Assembly (NCBI GenBank): GCA_020632665.1
Contig: JACKFC010000005.1
Location: 62,001 to 126,000 of the forward strand
Reading direction: 5' to 3'
DNA from: Deltaproteobacteria bacterium
GTDB taxonomy: Bacteria; Myxococcota_A; UBA9042
Length of the DNA: 64,000 nt
Numbering within the stretch: the stretch's first letter is position 1; each line of letters opens with the position of its first letter. The position numbers were made by a program, and so were the translations under genes. The notes beneath the pieces are model-generated. The model searched no databases. It saw only the letters and a list, made by a program, of their open reading frames with translations, and had not been told where the DNA came from. This document shows, piece after piece, positions 50,096-59,352 of this stretch.

Positions 50096-51529
50096 ATGGC
50101 GTCGGAATCGAATTCCTGGAAGCTGGTGGTCGCAGCAGGCGCGAGCGCCGCGGTCACCGCCGTCGCGATGTGGGCGACACGCTCCCCGCCACCGCCGCCG
50201 CCGCCGGTCGCGCCGACCGCGCCTGCCGCGGCCGAACCGAAGGAGCGTCCAGCACCTGCGCCAGAGGCGGCCGAGCAAGAGCCCGTCGCTGCGCCAGAGG
50301 CTGCGAGCCCAGCGGTAGGGGGCGAGCTCCCCGTCGCACCAGAGGTGGGTCAGGCCGCGCCGGACGTGGCGCCTGCTGTGAAGGTGCCCAAGTCCGACGA
50401 GGAGATCCGTGCCTATCTCGGCGCCGCCGTGGACGCTGTGGGGCCGGTCGAAGCGCAATTGGCGCTCCGCTCGGCGCGTTGGACGTTGGACGTACGCCGC
50501 GGCGTCTTGGCTGGCCGGGTCGTCGCCGAGATCGGGCCCGACCGGATCGTCCTCGAGCACGCTGCCTCCGGCGTTCGCATCGAGCGCGACGGCGACCGGT
50601 GCCGCGCGCTGGCGTCGGGTGTCACGATGCCGTGCCAGCACCACGAGCAGATCCTCGTGACCTTCCTCGCGGAAGCCCAACGTGGCGCCCTCCCCGCGAT
50701 CTGGCGCGCCGGCGTCGCAGGCGGGTACCGCGTCGTCCTCGAGGGCGAGGCGAATACGCTGCGCCTCTGGAATTCCGGGTTCGCCGGGCGCAACGGGGCC
50801 TGCGACCGCAAGGCGATGAGCGTGGCGTTGCAATTCGACGCGGTGCGCGAACGGCTGATCTCCCTGGAGCCCGCGTGCTTGGAGTGCGCGCCGATCGCGT
50901 ACTCCGATGTCGAGCGCTTCGGCGCAGTCACGTTCCCGCGGCGCTGGTACGTGCCGCGTGGCGATCGGAGAACCGAGCCCGACGCCGAGCCCAAGCCCGG
51001 GCAGCGGAAGGCCGAGCTCGCCGCCGAGTGCGCCGAGCTCGACGTGACCATCGTCGAGGTCGAGGCGGCTCCGGTCGGCCCCTCGCAGATGGCGGACGCC
51101 AAGGCCGAGAGCGCGCCCCGCATCGAGACCCGGCCGGCGCAGACGCTGCTCGTCGCTCCGGCGCCGGCGCTGGCTTCGATGGTCGAGACGCTCGAAGAGC
51201 TCGCGCCGTCGTCGAACGACGTCGATCGGAGCGGCAAGATGGTCGCGCTCCTGCCCGGCGAGGGCCTGCGCATCGGGCTGACCGCGCGTCGCACGCCGGC
51301 CGACGCGGCGAAGGTCCTGCTCCCGGCGGGCAAGGTCGCGCGGCAGCGCTCTGTCATCGCTCCTTCCGACCTCGCGATCCGACTGCGCGAATTCCGCGAG
51401 GCGATCGGCAGCAAGCACAAGCTCGCCGACGTGCCTGCCGTTGCGTGGCCGCTGCGCCTGGACAAGGGCTTCGGCATCGGCGACGAGCGGCCGCGTCCAT
51501 TCGAGTTCGAGGTCGCGATCGCCGAGTAG
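50096..51529 (+). CDS. Membrane-anchored protein of unknown function
   Basis: 477 residues from an ATG with GGAGG upstream. N-terminal membrane anchor (about 8-27) followed by a Pro run and a 75-residue Ala/Pro/Glu linker. The mature region has Cys residues at ERDGDRCRALASGVTMPCQHH and LEPACLECAP, suggesting disulfides or metal binding, with strands such as YRVVLEGEANTLRLW. C-terminal third is Pro/Glu-rich, then a Lys/Arg-rich end. No family was recognised. The gene has a good promoter candidate of its own. Confidence 0.68.
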   Translation: MASESNSWKLVVAAGASAAVTAVAMWATRSPPPPPPPVAPTAPAAAEPKERPAPAPEAAEQEPVAAPEAASPAVGGELPVAPEVGQAAPDVAPAVKVPKSDEEIRAYLGAAVDAVGPVEAQLALRSARWTLDVRRGVLAGRVVAEIGPDRIVLEHAASGVRIERDGDRCRALASGVTMPCQHHEQILVTFLAEAQRGALPAIWRAGVAGGYRVVLEGEANTLRLWNSGFAGRNGACDRKAMSVALQFDAVRERLISLEPACLECAPIAYSDVERFGAVTFPRRWYVPRGDRRTEPDAEPKPGQRKAELAAECAELDVTIVEVEAAPVGPSQMADAKAESAPRIETRPAQTLLVAPAPALASMVETLEELAPSSNDVDRSGKMVALLPGEGLRIGLTARRTPADAAKVLLPAGKVARQRSVIAPSDLAIRLREFREAIGSKHKLADVPAVAWPLRLDKGFGIGDERPRPFEFEVAIAE

Positions 51530-51674
51530 CGCGGGCCCTGCCCGGCGCCTCGACCGCGGCCGAGACGCTCGGCGGCCAGCCAAGCTGCCGCCGGGTGCCG
51601 CACAGCCTCGGGCCGGACCGCGTTGTCGGTCTCGCCGGCGAAGGTGCGCAGCGGCAGGTGCAGCCGCTTTCGGC

Positions 51675-52808
51675 TCATGATGCTGACTCCGGGGCGAAGA
51701 ATCGCGTGAGCTCGTCGATCGCCACGATGGGGTTGCGGGCCGCTGCCAGGGCCCGGTCGGCGCGCGCGATCTCGCGCACCACCAGGGTCCGGTCGGGTCG
51801 CAGATCGATGCCGATCAGGAGCCGGGCCACGCGGTCCCGGCGCGGGTCGCCGAGCTGGCTGCACAGCGCGGCGAAGCTGCCGTCGAGGGTCGCCTCGTCC
51901 GGTGGCGGCGCGGCGGCGACCAGCGCGGCAGCCGGGCCTGCCGCCGTCTGCGGCAACCCGCGCGCGTTCCAATCGTCGATGGCCTCCATCCCGGCGCCCA
52001 GGACGAGGTGGGGCGGTGCGTCGGCAGCGACCTCGGCCTGCTCCAGGGCCTGCCGTGCTTCGCGCAGCGCGCGCGTGCCCGGCAACCACAAGACGGTCGG
52101 CATCCGCCGCGCCAGGCGCAGCGCCGCGTGGGCCAGGGCCTCGTAGCGTCCGCGCAGGCTCGGCGCGCCATCGGCCCGCGGCGGCGGGACCAGCCAGTTG
52201 GCGTTCACCGTATCGTGGTCGTCGTCCCAGGAGAGGCGGACCCGGGCGCCGTTCCACACCGCGCGGCCGCAGAGCAACGGCGGTCGGTCCTCGGGCGGTG
52301 CGGGGGGCGCGCGCAGATCGTCCTCGCGCAGCCGCAGCGTGCGCCGGGGTGTGGTCGCTGCGTTGTGCCGAGAGGCCTCGGCTGCCGGCGCATGCGCATG
52401 GGACGCCGCGGCCTTCGATGCTGCGCTGCCGAGGCTCGCCAACCGTGCCGCGATCGGCAGCCCGGCGACGGCGCCCTGGGCCGCGGCGAGCTCCGTGTCG
52501 GCCTGGTGGTCGTGGCTGCGCGGGTCGCAGTGGATCAGCTCCAGCAATGCCGCAGCGCCCATCGCGTCGCCTGCACGCTGCCGTCGCGCGACCTCACCGA
52601 GCGCACGTCGATCGAGATCCTGCGCATGCCACGGGATCAGCCGCAGCTCTTCACCGACCTCGACGTGGTGCGCCCGCACCTGCAGGCGGGCGAGGTCGTC
52701 AGCGTCGAAGGGGCCTCCGAGCGGTGCGCTGCGGTCGATGGGGTAGGCATCGGGGCCGACGCGGGCTGGGCCGAAGCGAGCGGGAGCCGGGGGGGGCAGG
52801 GCGTCCAT
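51675..52808 (-). CDS. Protein of unknown function
   Basis: 377 residues from an ATG directly before the divergent methyltransferase gene (92 bases between). Ala/Arg/Leu-rich; a 40-residue low-complexity centre (Ala/His/Ser) separates an N-terminal helical part (YPIDRSAPLGGPFDADDLARL, ELLRLIPWH) from a C-terminal half with RPPLLCGRAVWNGARVRLSW and VLWLPGTRALREARQALEQAE. No signal peptide, membrane helix or known motif. An in-frame ATG lies across its stop, but that frame is antisense to the neighbour and was not called. Codon use is like that of the surroundings. Confidence 0.55.
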   Translation of the reverse strand: MDALPPPAPARFGPARVGPDAYPIDRSAPLGGPFDADDLARLQVRAHHVEVGEELRLIPWHAQDLDRRALGEVARRQRAGDAMGAAALLELIHCDPRSHDHQADTELAAAQGAVAGLPIAARLASLGSAASKAAASHAHAPAAEASRHNAATTPRRTLRLREDDLRAPPAPPEDRPPLLCGRAVWNGARVRLSWDDDHDTVNANWLVPPPRADGAPSLRGRYEALAHAALRLARRMPTVLWLPGTRALREARQALEQAEVAADAPPHLVLGAGMEAIDDWNARGLPQTAAGPAAALVAAAPPPDEATLDGSFAALCSQLGDPRRDRVARLLIGIDLRPDRTLVVREIARADRALAAARNPIVAIDELTRFFAPESAS

Positions 52809-52900
52809 GGTCGAGCCGTCCTCCTTGCGCACGCGCGGCGCTCCTGCCACAACGGCGGCGCGGACGGGGGATCTCCCCGCCAGCCGGCAGGATCACCACG

Positions 52901-53803
52901 ATGGATGCAGCAAAGCAACGCAAGCGTGCGCGGCGATCGGTCGCCGCGGCAGAGGTCGAGGCCGAGCTGGGCCCCGGCCAGAGCATCGCCCTGCTGCAAG
53001 CGCTGCACCTGCTGACCCGCGACGGCCAGATGAACGCCGACGCCCGGCGCAAGCTCAAGCAGGTCAACCACCTGATGGGCCTGCTCCGGCCCGCGCTCGA
53101 CGAGCTGCTGGCTCGCTACGAGGACCCGCTCTGGATCGACGCCGGCGCCGGCAACGGCTACCTCGACTTCATGGTCCACGAGGCCTTCCTCCGGCCCGCC
53201 GGGCGGGGGCGTCTGCTCGGTGTCGAGCGCCGCGCCGACCTCTGCGCCCGCGCCAGCGAGCGCGCCGCGGCGCTCGGGATGGATCGGCTCGCCTTCGAGC
53301 AGGCCGAGGTTGCCGCGCTGGCGACCGACGCCGGGACGCGCTTCGCCGACGATCCGCTGCGCGCGGTGCTCGCGCTGCACGCCTGCGACAGAGCCACGGA
53401 CGAGGCGATCGTGCTCGGCATCCGCCAGCAAGCCGATGTGATCGCGGTGGTCCCGTGCTGTCAGGCCGAAGTTGCGGCGCTGCTGCAGGGGCACGGCGCG
53501 GACGGCGCGATCGCGCCGCTCTGGCGCCACGGCATCCACCGCCGCGAGCTCGGCGCCCACCTGACCAACGTGATCCGGGCGCTGGCCCTCGAAGCACACG
53601 GCTACAAGGTGCGGGTCACCGAATTGGTCGGCTGGGAGCACTCGCTGAAGAACGAGTTGATCCTGGCGACGCGACACCAACGCGGCAACGCCGCGGCACG
53701 GCGCCAGCTGCAGGCGCTGCTCGGTGAGCTCCCGCCGCTGCCGATGTGGCTGCTGCAACAATTGCCGACTGCCGATGGAGGAGAGGATGGCGACGCTGAA
53801 TGA
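52901..53803 (+). CDS. Class I methyltransferase-like protein
   Basis: 300 residues. The SAM-binding region reads PLWIDAGAGNGYLDFM near residue 75-90 (GAGNG), followed by RLLGVERRADLC and a later LALHACDRATDEAIVLG and VAVVPCCQAEVA, a Cys-Cys motif seen in the methyltransferase group that includes eukaryotic METTL25-type proteins. Preceded by a basic N-terminus. Substrate is not known; RNA or protein substrates are typical of this broad family. It overlaps the next gene by 17 bases and has a candidate ribosome site GGCAGGATC before the ATG. Confidence 0.78.
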   Translation: MDAAKQRKRARRSVAAAEVEAELGPGQSIALLQALHLLTRDGQMNADARRKLKQVNHLMGLLRPALDELLARYEDPLWIDAGAGNGYLDFMVHEAFLRPAGRGRLLGVERRADLCARASERAAALGMDRLAFEQAEVAALATDAGTRFADDPLRAVLALHACDRATDEAIVLGIRQQADVIAVVPCCQAEVAALLQGHGADGAIAPLWRHGIHRRELGAHLTNVIRALALEAHGYKVRVTELVGWEHSLKNELILATRHQRGNAAARRQLQALLGELPPLPMWLLQQLPTADGGEDGDAE

Positions 53804-54782
53804 GACCGCGCTGACGAAGGCCCTCGGCATCGAGGTGCCGCTGATCTGTGGCGCGATGTACCCGTGCACCAACCCGGAGCTGGTCGCCGCGGTGAGCGCC
53901 GCCGGTGGCATCGGCGTGGTGCAGCCGATGTCGTTCGCCTTCGTCCACGGTCGCGACCTGCGCACCGGATTGCGCAAAGTGCGCGCGCTCACCGACCGCC
54001 CGATCGGGCTGAACCTGATCATCGAGAAATCCGCCAAGGCCTACGAAGATCGGGCTCGGCAGTGGCTGGACGTCGCGCTCGAAGAGGGCGTGCGCTTCTT
54101 CGTCACCGCGCTGGGCAAGCCGGATTGGGTCGTGAAGAAGGTCCACGCGGCCGGCGGCGTGGTCTACCACGACGTCACCGAGCGGAAGTGGGCCGTCCGC
54201 GCCCTCGACCACGGCGTCGACGGGCTGATCGCGGTCAACCGCAAGGCGGGTGGCCACGCCGGGCAGCAGGACCCGCGCGTGCTCTACGAGAGCCTCGCCG
54301 ACCTCGGCGTGCCGGTGGTCGGAGCCGGTGGCGTCGGCGACGAAGCCGCCTTCGTCGACATGTTGCAGATGGGCTACGCCGGCGTGCAGCTCGGCACGCG
54401 CTTCATCGCCAGCGCCGAATGCGCCGTTCACGCCGACTACAAGGCCGCGATCCTGCGCGCCCGTGCCGCCGATATCGTGCTCACCGAGAAGCTCTCCGGC
54501 GTGCCGGTCGCGGTCATCCGCACGCCCTATATCGACAAGGTCGGCACCAAGGCCGGGCCCATCGCGCGCCGCTTGCTGCGCCATCCGAAGGGCAAGCATT
54601 GGATGCGCACCTTCTACGCCGTGCAGTCGATCTGGCAGCTTCGGCAGTCGGTGAAGAAGGGCAACGCCTACAAGGACTATTGGCAGGCCGGGCAGAGCGT
54701 CGAGGGCATCGACGCGGTGCTGCCGGCGGGCGATATCGTGCGGCGTTTCGCCGCGGCCGCAGCCGCCGCCGAGGCCGCCTGA
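53787..54782 (+). CDS. Nitronate monooxygenase / FMN-dependent enoyl-ACP reductase-like enzyme
   Basis: 331 residues. GAGGAGAGG lies before the ATG. A TIM-barrel flavoprotein of the NMO/FabK family: CGAMYPCTNPELVAAVSAAGGIGVV at the N-terminus, GLNLII, VVYHDVTERKWAVRALDHGVDGLIAVNRKAGGHAGQ with the His used by NMO-type enzymes near residue 155, and GAGGVGDEAAFVDMLQMGYAGVQLGTRF as the FMN phosphate site. It oxidises nitronates or reduces enoyl substrates; the two cannot be separated by eye. Coupled with the methyltransferase by a 17-base overlap. Confidence 0.88.
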   Translation: MATLNETALTKALGIEVPLICGAMYPCTNPELVAAVSAAGGIGVVQPMSFAFVHGRDLRTGLRKVRALTDRPIGLNLIIEKSAKAYEDRARQWLDVALEEGVRFFVTALGKPDWVVKKVHAAGGVVYHDVTERKWAVRALDHGVDGLIAVNRKAGGHAGQQDPRVLYESLADLGVPVVGAGGVGDEAAFVDMLQMGYAGVQLGTRFIASAECAVHADYKAAILRARAADIVLTEKLSGVPVAVIRTPYIDKVGTKAGPIARRLLRHPKGKHWMRTFYAVQSIWQLRQSVKKGNAYKDYWQAGQSVEGIDAVLPAGDIVRRFAAAAAAAEAA

Positions 54783-54789
54783 GCCCACG

Positions 54790-55878
54790 CTATCCGAGCA
54801 AACGCGGCTCGCGATGCAATGAAATGCCGGTCTGCCGCGCCACCTGTGCGGTGATCGTGTCCGCGAGCGCGAGCAGATCGGCGGCGCTGCCACCGCCGCG
54901 GTGGACCAACGCCAGCACGTGCCGGCGCGAGAGGCCGACCCGCGGGTTCGGCCCGTCTTGGCCCTTGCGAAAGCCGCTGCGCTCGATCAGGAACGCGGCC
55001 GAGAGCTTCCGTCGTTCGCTGCCGTCCGCGAGCGCCGGCGCTGGCCAGCTCGGCATCGTCTCGTCCGGGCCGAGGCGCCCCGCGGCACGTAGACGCGACT
55101 CCGCATCGCGGGCAGCGTCGAGCGGGACCTCCGGGTTGACGAAGAACGAGCCGGCCGAGCGGCTATCGGCGATCTCGGGGTCGCAGACCATGCCCTTGCG
55201 CCGTCGCACCGTGAGCACCGCCCGCCGAAGGGCCGCGAGCGGCGCTCGGTCGGGATCCGCGCCACCGTCGAGGAGCTCTTGCCGCAGGTCCGGGTAGCGA
55301 GCAGCGGCAAAGGCGCTGGGCTGTAGCTTCAGCGTGATCGCCAAGATCAACCATCGACCCTCTTCGCCCCGCTTCCAGGCGCTGTCGCGGTAGGCGAACG
55401 CGGCGCGTTCGGCGTCCCAACACTCGAGCTTTCCGGTGACGCAATCGAGGACGTCGGCGCTGACGAAGACGTCGGCGAGCTGCTCGCCGTAGGCGCCGAT
55501 ATTCTGCACCGGCGCGGCCCCGACCTGGCCCGGGATCCCGGAGAGCGCGGCGATCCCGGCGAGTTCGCGGCGTACGGCGAAGGCGACCAGCTCGTCCCAT
55601 GGCAAGCCCGATTCGGCGCGGACCCAGACGGAGTCGGCGCGCTCGGTCGCCTCGATCCGCCGCCCGGTCGGATGCAGCAGCACACCGGCGTAGCCGACGT
55701 CGGCGGCGATCGTATTGCTGCCCCCGCCGAGGATCGCCCACGGCAGGCCGCTCTGGTGGGCGAAGCGGACGGCGGCGCGCGCGTCGTCGGCGTCCGCGAC
55801 CTCGGCCAACCAGCGCGCGGGCCCACCCAGGCGCAGCGTCGTGCGCGCGTCGAGCGGCGCGTCCGGCAGCAGGCGCAT
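54790..55878 (-). CDS. murB: UDP-N-acetylmuramate dehydrogenase
   Basis: 362 residues. The FAD-binding start RTTLRLGGPARWLAEV and LGGGSNTIAADVGYAGVLLHPTGRRIE, GIPGQVGAAPVQNIGAYGEQ near 130 and the catalytic Ser in RSAGSFFVNP near residue 237. Then the C-terminal domain that marks the E. coli-like longer form (362 residues; with the QDGPNPRVGLSRRHVLALVHR stretch). It reduces UDP-GlcNAc-enolpyruvate to UDP-MurNAc for peptidoglycan. Its ATG shares one base with the recQ stop (TGATG), an unusual coupling of cell wall and DNA repair genes. Convergent with the NMO-like gene. Confidence 0.96.
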   Translation of the reverse strand: MRLLPDAPLDARTTLRLGGPARWLAEVADADDARAAVRFAHQSGLPWAILGGGSNTIAADVGYAGVLLHPTGRRIEATERADSVWVRAESGLPWDELVAFAVRRELAGIAALSGIPGQVGAAPVQNIGAYGEQLADVFVSADVLDCVTGKLECWDAERAAFAYRDSAWKRGEEGRWLILAITLKLQPSAFAAARYPDLRQELLDGGADPDRAPLAALRRAVLTVRRRKGMVCDPEIADSRSAGSFFVNPEVPLDAARDAESRLRAAGRLGPDETMPSWPAPALADGSERRKLSAAFLIERSGFRKGQDGPNPRVGLSRRHVLALVHRGGGSAADLLALADTITAQVARQTGISLHREPRLLG

Positions 55879-57947
55879 CACCGTTGCAGCTCCGCCAGTA
55901 GCTCGTCGCCGTAGCGCTCGACCGAGCGTGGGCCCATGCCCGGGATCGCGAGTAGCTCTGCGCGGTCGCGTGGCAGGGCGGTCGCCAGCGCGTCGAGGGT
56001 CGCGTTGGTCAGCACGCGGAAAGCCGGGACGCCCTCGGCGCGCGCCGTCGCCAGGCGCCAGGCGCGCAGCTCTTCGACCAGGTTTGGATCCGGGCCGCCG
56101 GTCGCCGTACGGGCCACCACCTTCGGCGCCGTTGTTCCGCCCTTTGCGGCGCGCTTTGCCTTGCTGCGGCTGCCCTTGGGCTGGGTCGCGCTCGTCATCG
56201 CGTCGGCGTCGATCCGGACCGCCTCGATCCAGCGGCCGCCGCGGGCGAATGCGCCACGACAGCGTTGGGCTTCGCGGTAGTGGATGACCTGCCCCTCGCG
56301 CTCGAAGCTGGCGTCGCGGACTTCGACCACGCCGCTGGCCGCCAGACCGTCGATCAGCAGCTCGAAGGCGCGGCGCTCGCGACCGTAGGGGCCTCCGACG
56401 GCGCCGCCGATCTCCTTGTGCAGGCGACCGACCGAGACCCATCGATTCTCCGGCACGGCTTCGACCAGGACCGCCAGCGCACGCCTCTCCTCCGGCTCTG
56501 GCGCGCGAAAGCTGCGTCCGACCGCCTCCTCCGGCGCGCAGACGTCGCAATGTCCGCACGGCCGCCGCGCGGCCGCCTCGTCGCCGAAGTAGCGGACCAG
56601 CGTCGACATCCGGCAATCGCCGCCGCGGACATAGCGAAAGACCTCGTCGAGCTGCGCCTCGCGGAACGACCGCTGACGGGCATACGGCGCCTGCCAGCTT
56701 CGGCCCTCGTTCTGATCGGCGAGCTTGGTGCGCACCACCTGGTCGTCGACGGTGAGCTCCACGGCGCCATGCACCCAGAGCTTGTCGAGCGCCGCTTCGG
56801 CGACGTCGGCGTCGATCGGCGAGGTCTCGAGCAGGCGCTCACGCTCGATCCCGCCGGGCGGGACGTAGCGGAGCAGGCGGTCGAGGTCGCGCAGCTCGGG
56901 ATACGATCGGTCGCGGAGAAAGTCGTGCAGCCGCCGGTCGGCCCACGAGGAGAGCGCGATGACCCGCGAGGGCTTGCCGTCGCGGCCGGCGCGGCCGATC
57001 TCTTGGTAGTAACCCTCGATCGTGCCCGGCATCCCCGCGTGCAGGACGGCGCGGACGTCGGCCTTGTCGATGCCCATGCCGAACGCGACGGTCGCGACCA
57101 CGATCTCGAGCGCGCCGGCTTGGAAGCGCTCGGCGACGTCGGCGCGGGCGTCGTTGGGCATCCCGGCGTGGTAGGCGGCGACCCGTGCGCCGATGCGATC
57201 CGCGAGCGCGGTCGCGATCTCCTCGACGTTGCGGCGCGAGAGGCCGTAGACCACAGCCGGTCTCATCTCGGGGGCCGACAGCAGCGTGGTGATCCGGTCG
57301 ATCCGCTCGGACGGGTTGCAGTCGACCACCTCGATCGAGAGGTTCTCCCGCGCGAAGCCGCGGATGAAGCGGCGCGCCTGCGGGATGCCGAGCTGGGTCA
57401 GGATATCCTCCTGCACACGCACGGTCGCAGTCGCCGTCAGCGCCAGCACCGGCACTCCGGCCGCGCGCAGCCCCGGCAGGCGCTCGCCGAGCAGCCGGTA
57501 GTCGGGGCGGAAGTCGTGGCCCCATTGCGAGATACAATGCGCCTCGTCGACCGCGATCAGGCCGGGCGGATGGCGCTCCAACCACTCGGCGAAGCGGGGC
57601 ACGCGCAGCCGCTCGGGGGCGACGTAGAGGAATTCCAATCGACCGTCGCGCCATCGGCGCAGCGCCTCGCGGGCCTCTTCCCGCGGGCGACCGCTGTGCA
57701 CGCGCTCGGCGTCGATCCCGCGCTCCTGCAGCTTGGCGACCTGATCGTCCATCAGCGCGATCAGCGGCGAGATCACCAGCGTCGGGCGGCCGAGGACCAA
57801 GCCGGGGAGTTGGTAGCAGAGCGATTTGCCGCCACCGGTCGGCATCACCAAGAGCGCGTCTTCGCCGCGGACGACGGCGGCGCAGACCTCTTCCTGGTGC
57901 GCGCGGAAGCCGGGAAAGCCCAGGCGGTCGCGCAGGATCGCGTGCAT
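55878..57947 (-). CDS. recQ: ATP-dependent DNA helicase RecQ
   Basis: 689 residues from the ATG of MHAILRDRLGFPGFR; a GTG at 58001 is another start. Walker A PTGGGKS near 36-42, DEAH box DEAHCISQWGHDFRP near 132, TATATVRVQ, FGMGIDKADVR, GRAGRDGK near 320 and the zinc-binding Cys group ending CGHCDVC. A winged-helix region follows, then at the C-terminus an HRDC-like domain (LATALPRDRAELLAIPGMGPRSVERYGDELL). It unwinds DNA in recombination repair. The RecQ-C domain is in place. Overlaps the murB start. No promoter was assigned in the 217-base gap upstream. Confidence 0.96.
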   Translation of the reverse strand: MHAILRDRLGFPGFRAHQEEVCAAVVRGEDALLVMPTGGGKSLCYQLPGLVLGRPTLVISPLIALMDDQVAKLQERGIDAERVHSGRPREEAREALRRWRDGRLEFLYVAPERLRVPRFAEWLERHPPGLIAVDEAHCISQWGHDFRPDYRLLGERLPGLRAAGVPVLALTATATVRVQEDILTQLGIPQARRFIRGFARENLSIEVVDCNPSERIDRITTLLSAPEMRPAVVYGLSRRNVEEIATALADRIGARVAAYHAGMPNDARADVAERFQAGALEIVVATVAFGMGIDKADVRAVLHAGMPGTIEGYYQEIGRAGRDGKPSRVIALSSWADRRLHDFLRDRSYPELRDLDRLLRYVPPGGIERERLLETSPIDADVAEAALDKLWVHGAVELTVDDQVVRTKLADQNEGRSWQAPYARQRSFREAQLDEVFRYVRGGDCRMSTLVRYFGDEAAARRPCGHCDVCAPEEAVGRSFRAPEPEERRALAVLVEAVPENRWVSVGRLHKEIGGAVGGPYGRERRAFELLIDGLAASGVVEVRDASFEREGQVIHYREAQRCRGAFARGGRWIEAVRIDADAMTSATQPKGSRSKAKRAAKGGTTAPKVVARTATGGPDPNLVEELRAWRLATARAEGVPAFRVLTNATLDALATALPRDRAELLAIPGMGPRSVERYGDELLAELQR

Positions 57948-58164
57948 CCCCGCGCTCTCGCTGCCGGGACCGGGGCCCGCGTTGGAAGGGGATTGCAGCA
58001 CGTCTCCGCTTCTCCGTGATGAGCTGCCCGGCAGCAGATCGAGCAGCCGGCCGAGGGGCGACCGGGGCGCGGCTGTGGGTTTGGCAGATGCGCTGCGAGG
58101 TGACAAGGCGAGGGCGTGTTTCGATCGCACGGGCGGCTCCTCGGCCGCTCCGGTGCGAGCGGCT

Positions 58165-58932
58165 CTACTCCATCTCTTCCGCTTCTGGCGGATTTTGCGT
58201 CGCCTCGGACGCAAATCGGTGTGGCTCGACCGCCGCGAGCAACGCCGCGAGCTCCTCGTCGCGCAGCGGGCGCACGCCACCCAACGCCAACGCCGGATCC
58301 AGCTGCAGCGGCCCGATCGCTTCGCGATGCAGCGCGACGACGTGGCCGCCGCAATGGCCCAGCATCCGCTTGACTTGGTGGAAGCGGCCTTCGGTCAGGG
58401 TCACGCGGACCTCGTCGCCGGCGAGCCGCTCCAGACCTGCCGGGCGGCACGGCGTCCCGTCCGAGAGGGTCATCCCCGCGGCGAAGCGCGCCTCGGCGTC
58501 GGCGTCGAGCAGGCCTTCGCGCAGCCTCGCGCGGTAGACCTTGGCCAGCTTGCGGCGCGGGTGGGTCACCAGGTGCTGCAGGCCGCCGTCGGTACAGAGC
58601 AGGAGCAGGCCCGTGGTGTCCTTGTCGAGTCGGCCGGCCGGGGCGAGGCGCGGGTGGCGGAACTCCGCCGGCACGCGGTCGATGACCGTCTCGTGCTCCT
58701 CGCTGCTCGTCGCGCTGATCACGCCCGGGGGCTTGTGCATCATCAGCACCAGCTCGCGGGGCTGCCGCACCGGCTCGCCGTCGAGCGTCACCTCGTCGCC
58801 GCTGGTCGCGACGTGGACGCTCGGGTCGCGGATCTGCACGCCGTTGACGTGGACCCGCCCGGCACGGATCACGCTGGTGACCTGGCGCCGCGGGATGCCG
58901 CAATGCTGGCTGATCAGGCGATCGAGGCGCAC
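58165..58932 (-). CDS. RsuA-family 16S or 23S rRNA pseudouridine synthase
   Basis: 255 residues from a GTG three bases after the preceding gene. S4 RNA-binding domain (RLDRLISQHCGIPRRQVTSVIRAGRVHVNG) in residues 1-60, then the catalytic core with the Asp of GRLDKDTTGLLLL near residue 101 and KVYRARLREG, TEGRFHQVKRMLGHCGGHVVALHREAIG. This is the RsuA/RluB/E/F group; which rRNA position is changed cannot be told by eye, although the short length favours RsuA. The last gene of the marR transcript. Confidence 0.93.
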   Translation of the reverse strand: MRLDRLISQHCGIPRRQVTSVIRAGRVHVNGVQIRDPSVHVATSGDEVTLDGEPVRQPRELVLMMHKPPGVISATSSEEHETVIDRVPAEFRHPRLAPAGRLDKDTTGLLLLCTDGGLQHLVTHPRRKLAKVYRARLREGLLDADAEARFAAGMTLSDGTPCRPAGLERLAGDEVRVTLTEGRFHQVKRMLGHCGGHVVALHREAIGPLQLDPALALGGVRPLRDEELAALLAAVEPHRFASEATQNPPEAEEME

Positions 58933-58935
58933 CGT

Positions 58936-59352
58936 TCAGAAGCTCCAGGCCCAGCTGAAGGTGCGGCCCGTGGCGCCGGCGAGGCTCGGTCGCTCGCGGG
59001 TCGTCGCGTCCCAGGCCGCCCATGCCCCAAGCCCGCCGCCCAGGGTCAGCCAGCCGACGCGCGCCCACGGATCGTCCGCCCCCACAGCGGTCAAGCCGCA
59101 CGCGGCGGCGAGGACGGCGCGCACCCAGGGGAACGAGCGCGGCGGATCGACCGACATACGGCGAAATGCGGACTTTGGTGGGCCCGGCGTCGGCGCCTTC
59201 GGCGCTTCGGGTGCGCTTTCGACCGCCATCGTGGTCGGCGTGTCGGCGTCACACGGCCGCGCCCCGGTCAACGTCGCGAGGGCGAACAACAAGGCGAGTG
59301 CCGCCGCTGCCGCCGATCGCGAAGGGGGGCGCCGGCGGTCAGCCGTCGTCAC
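58936..59352 (-). CDS. Small membrane protein, unknown function
   Basis: 138 residues. Starts with a GTG that overlaps the marR stop region by 14 bases. Hydrophobic N-terminus (about 13-30), a Pro/Ala-rich segment, two further hydrophobic stretches near the end (VRAVLAAACGLTAVG, VGWLTLGGGLGAWAAW). No family was recognised. Its tight position between the MarR regulator and the pseudouridine synthase suggests the same transcript. Confidence 0.55.
   Translation of the reverse strand: MTTADRRRPPSRSAAAAALALLFALATLTGARPCDADTPTTMAVESAPEAPKAPTPGPPKSAFRRMSVDPPRSFPWVRAVLAAACGLTAVGADDPWARVGWLTLGGGLGAWAAWDATTRERPSLAGATGRTFSWAWSF

Noticed and set aside
50413..51678. Minus-strand reading frame starting with an ATG that overlaps the stop of the gene at 51675-52808.
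   Set aside because: Nearly all of it is antisense to the clearly coding gene at 50096-51529, and the ATGA join alone is not evidence.
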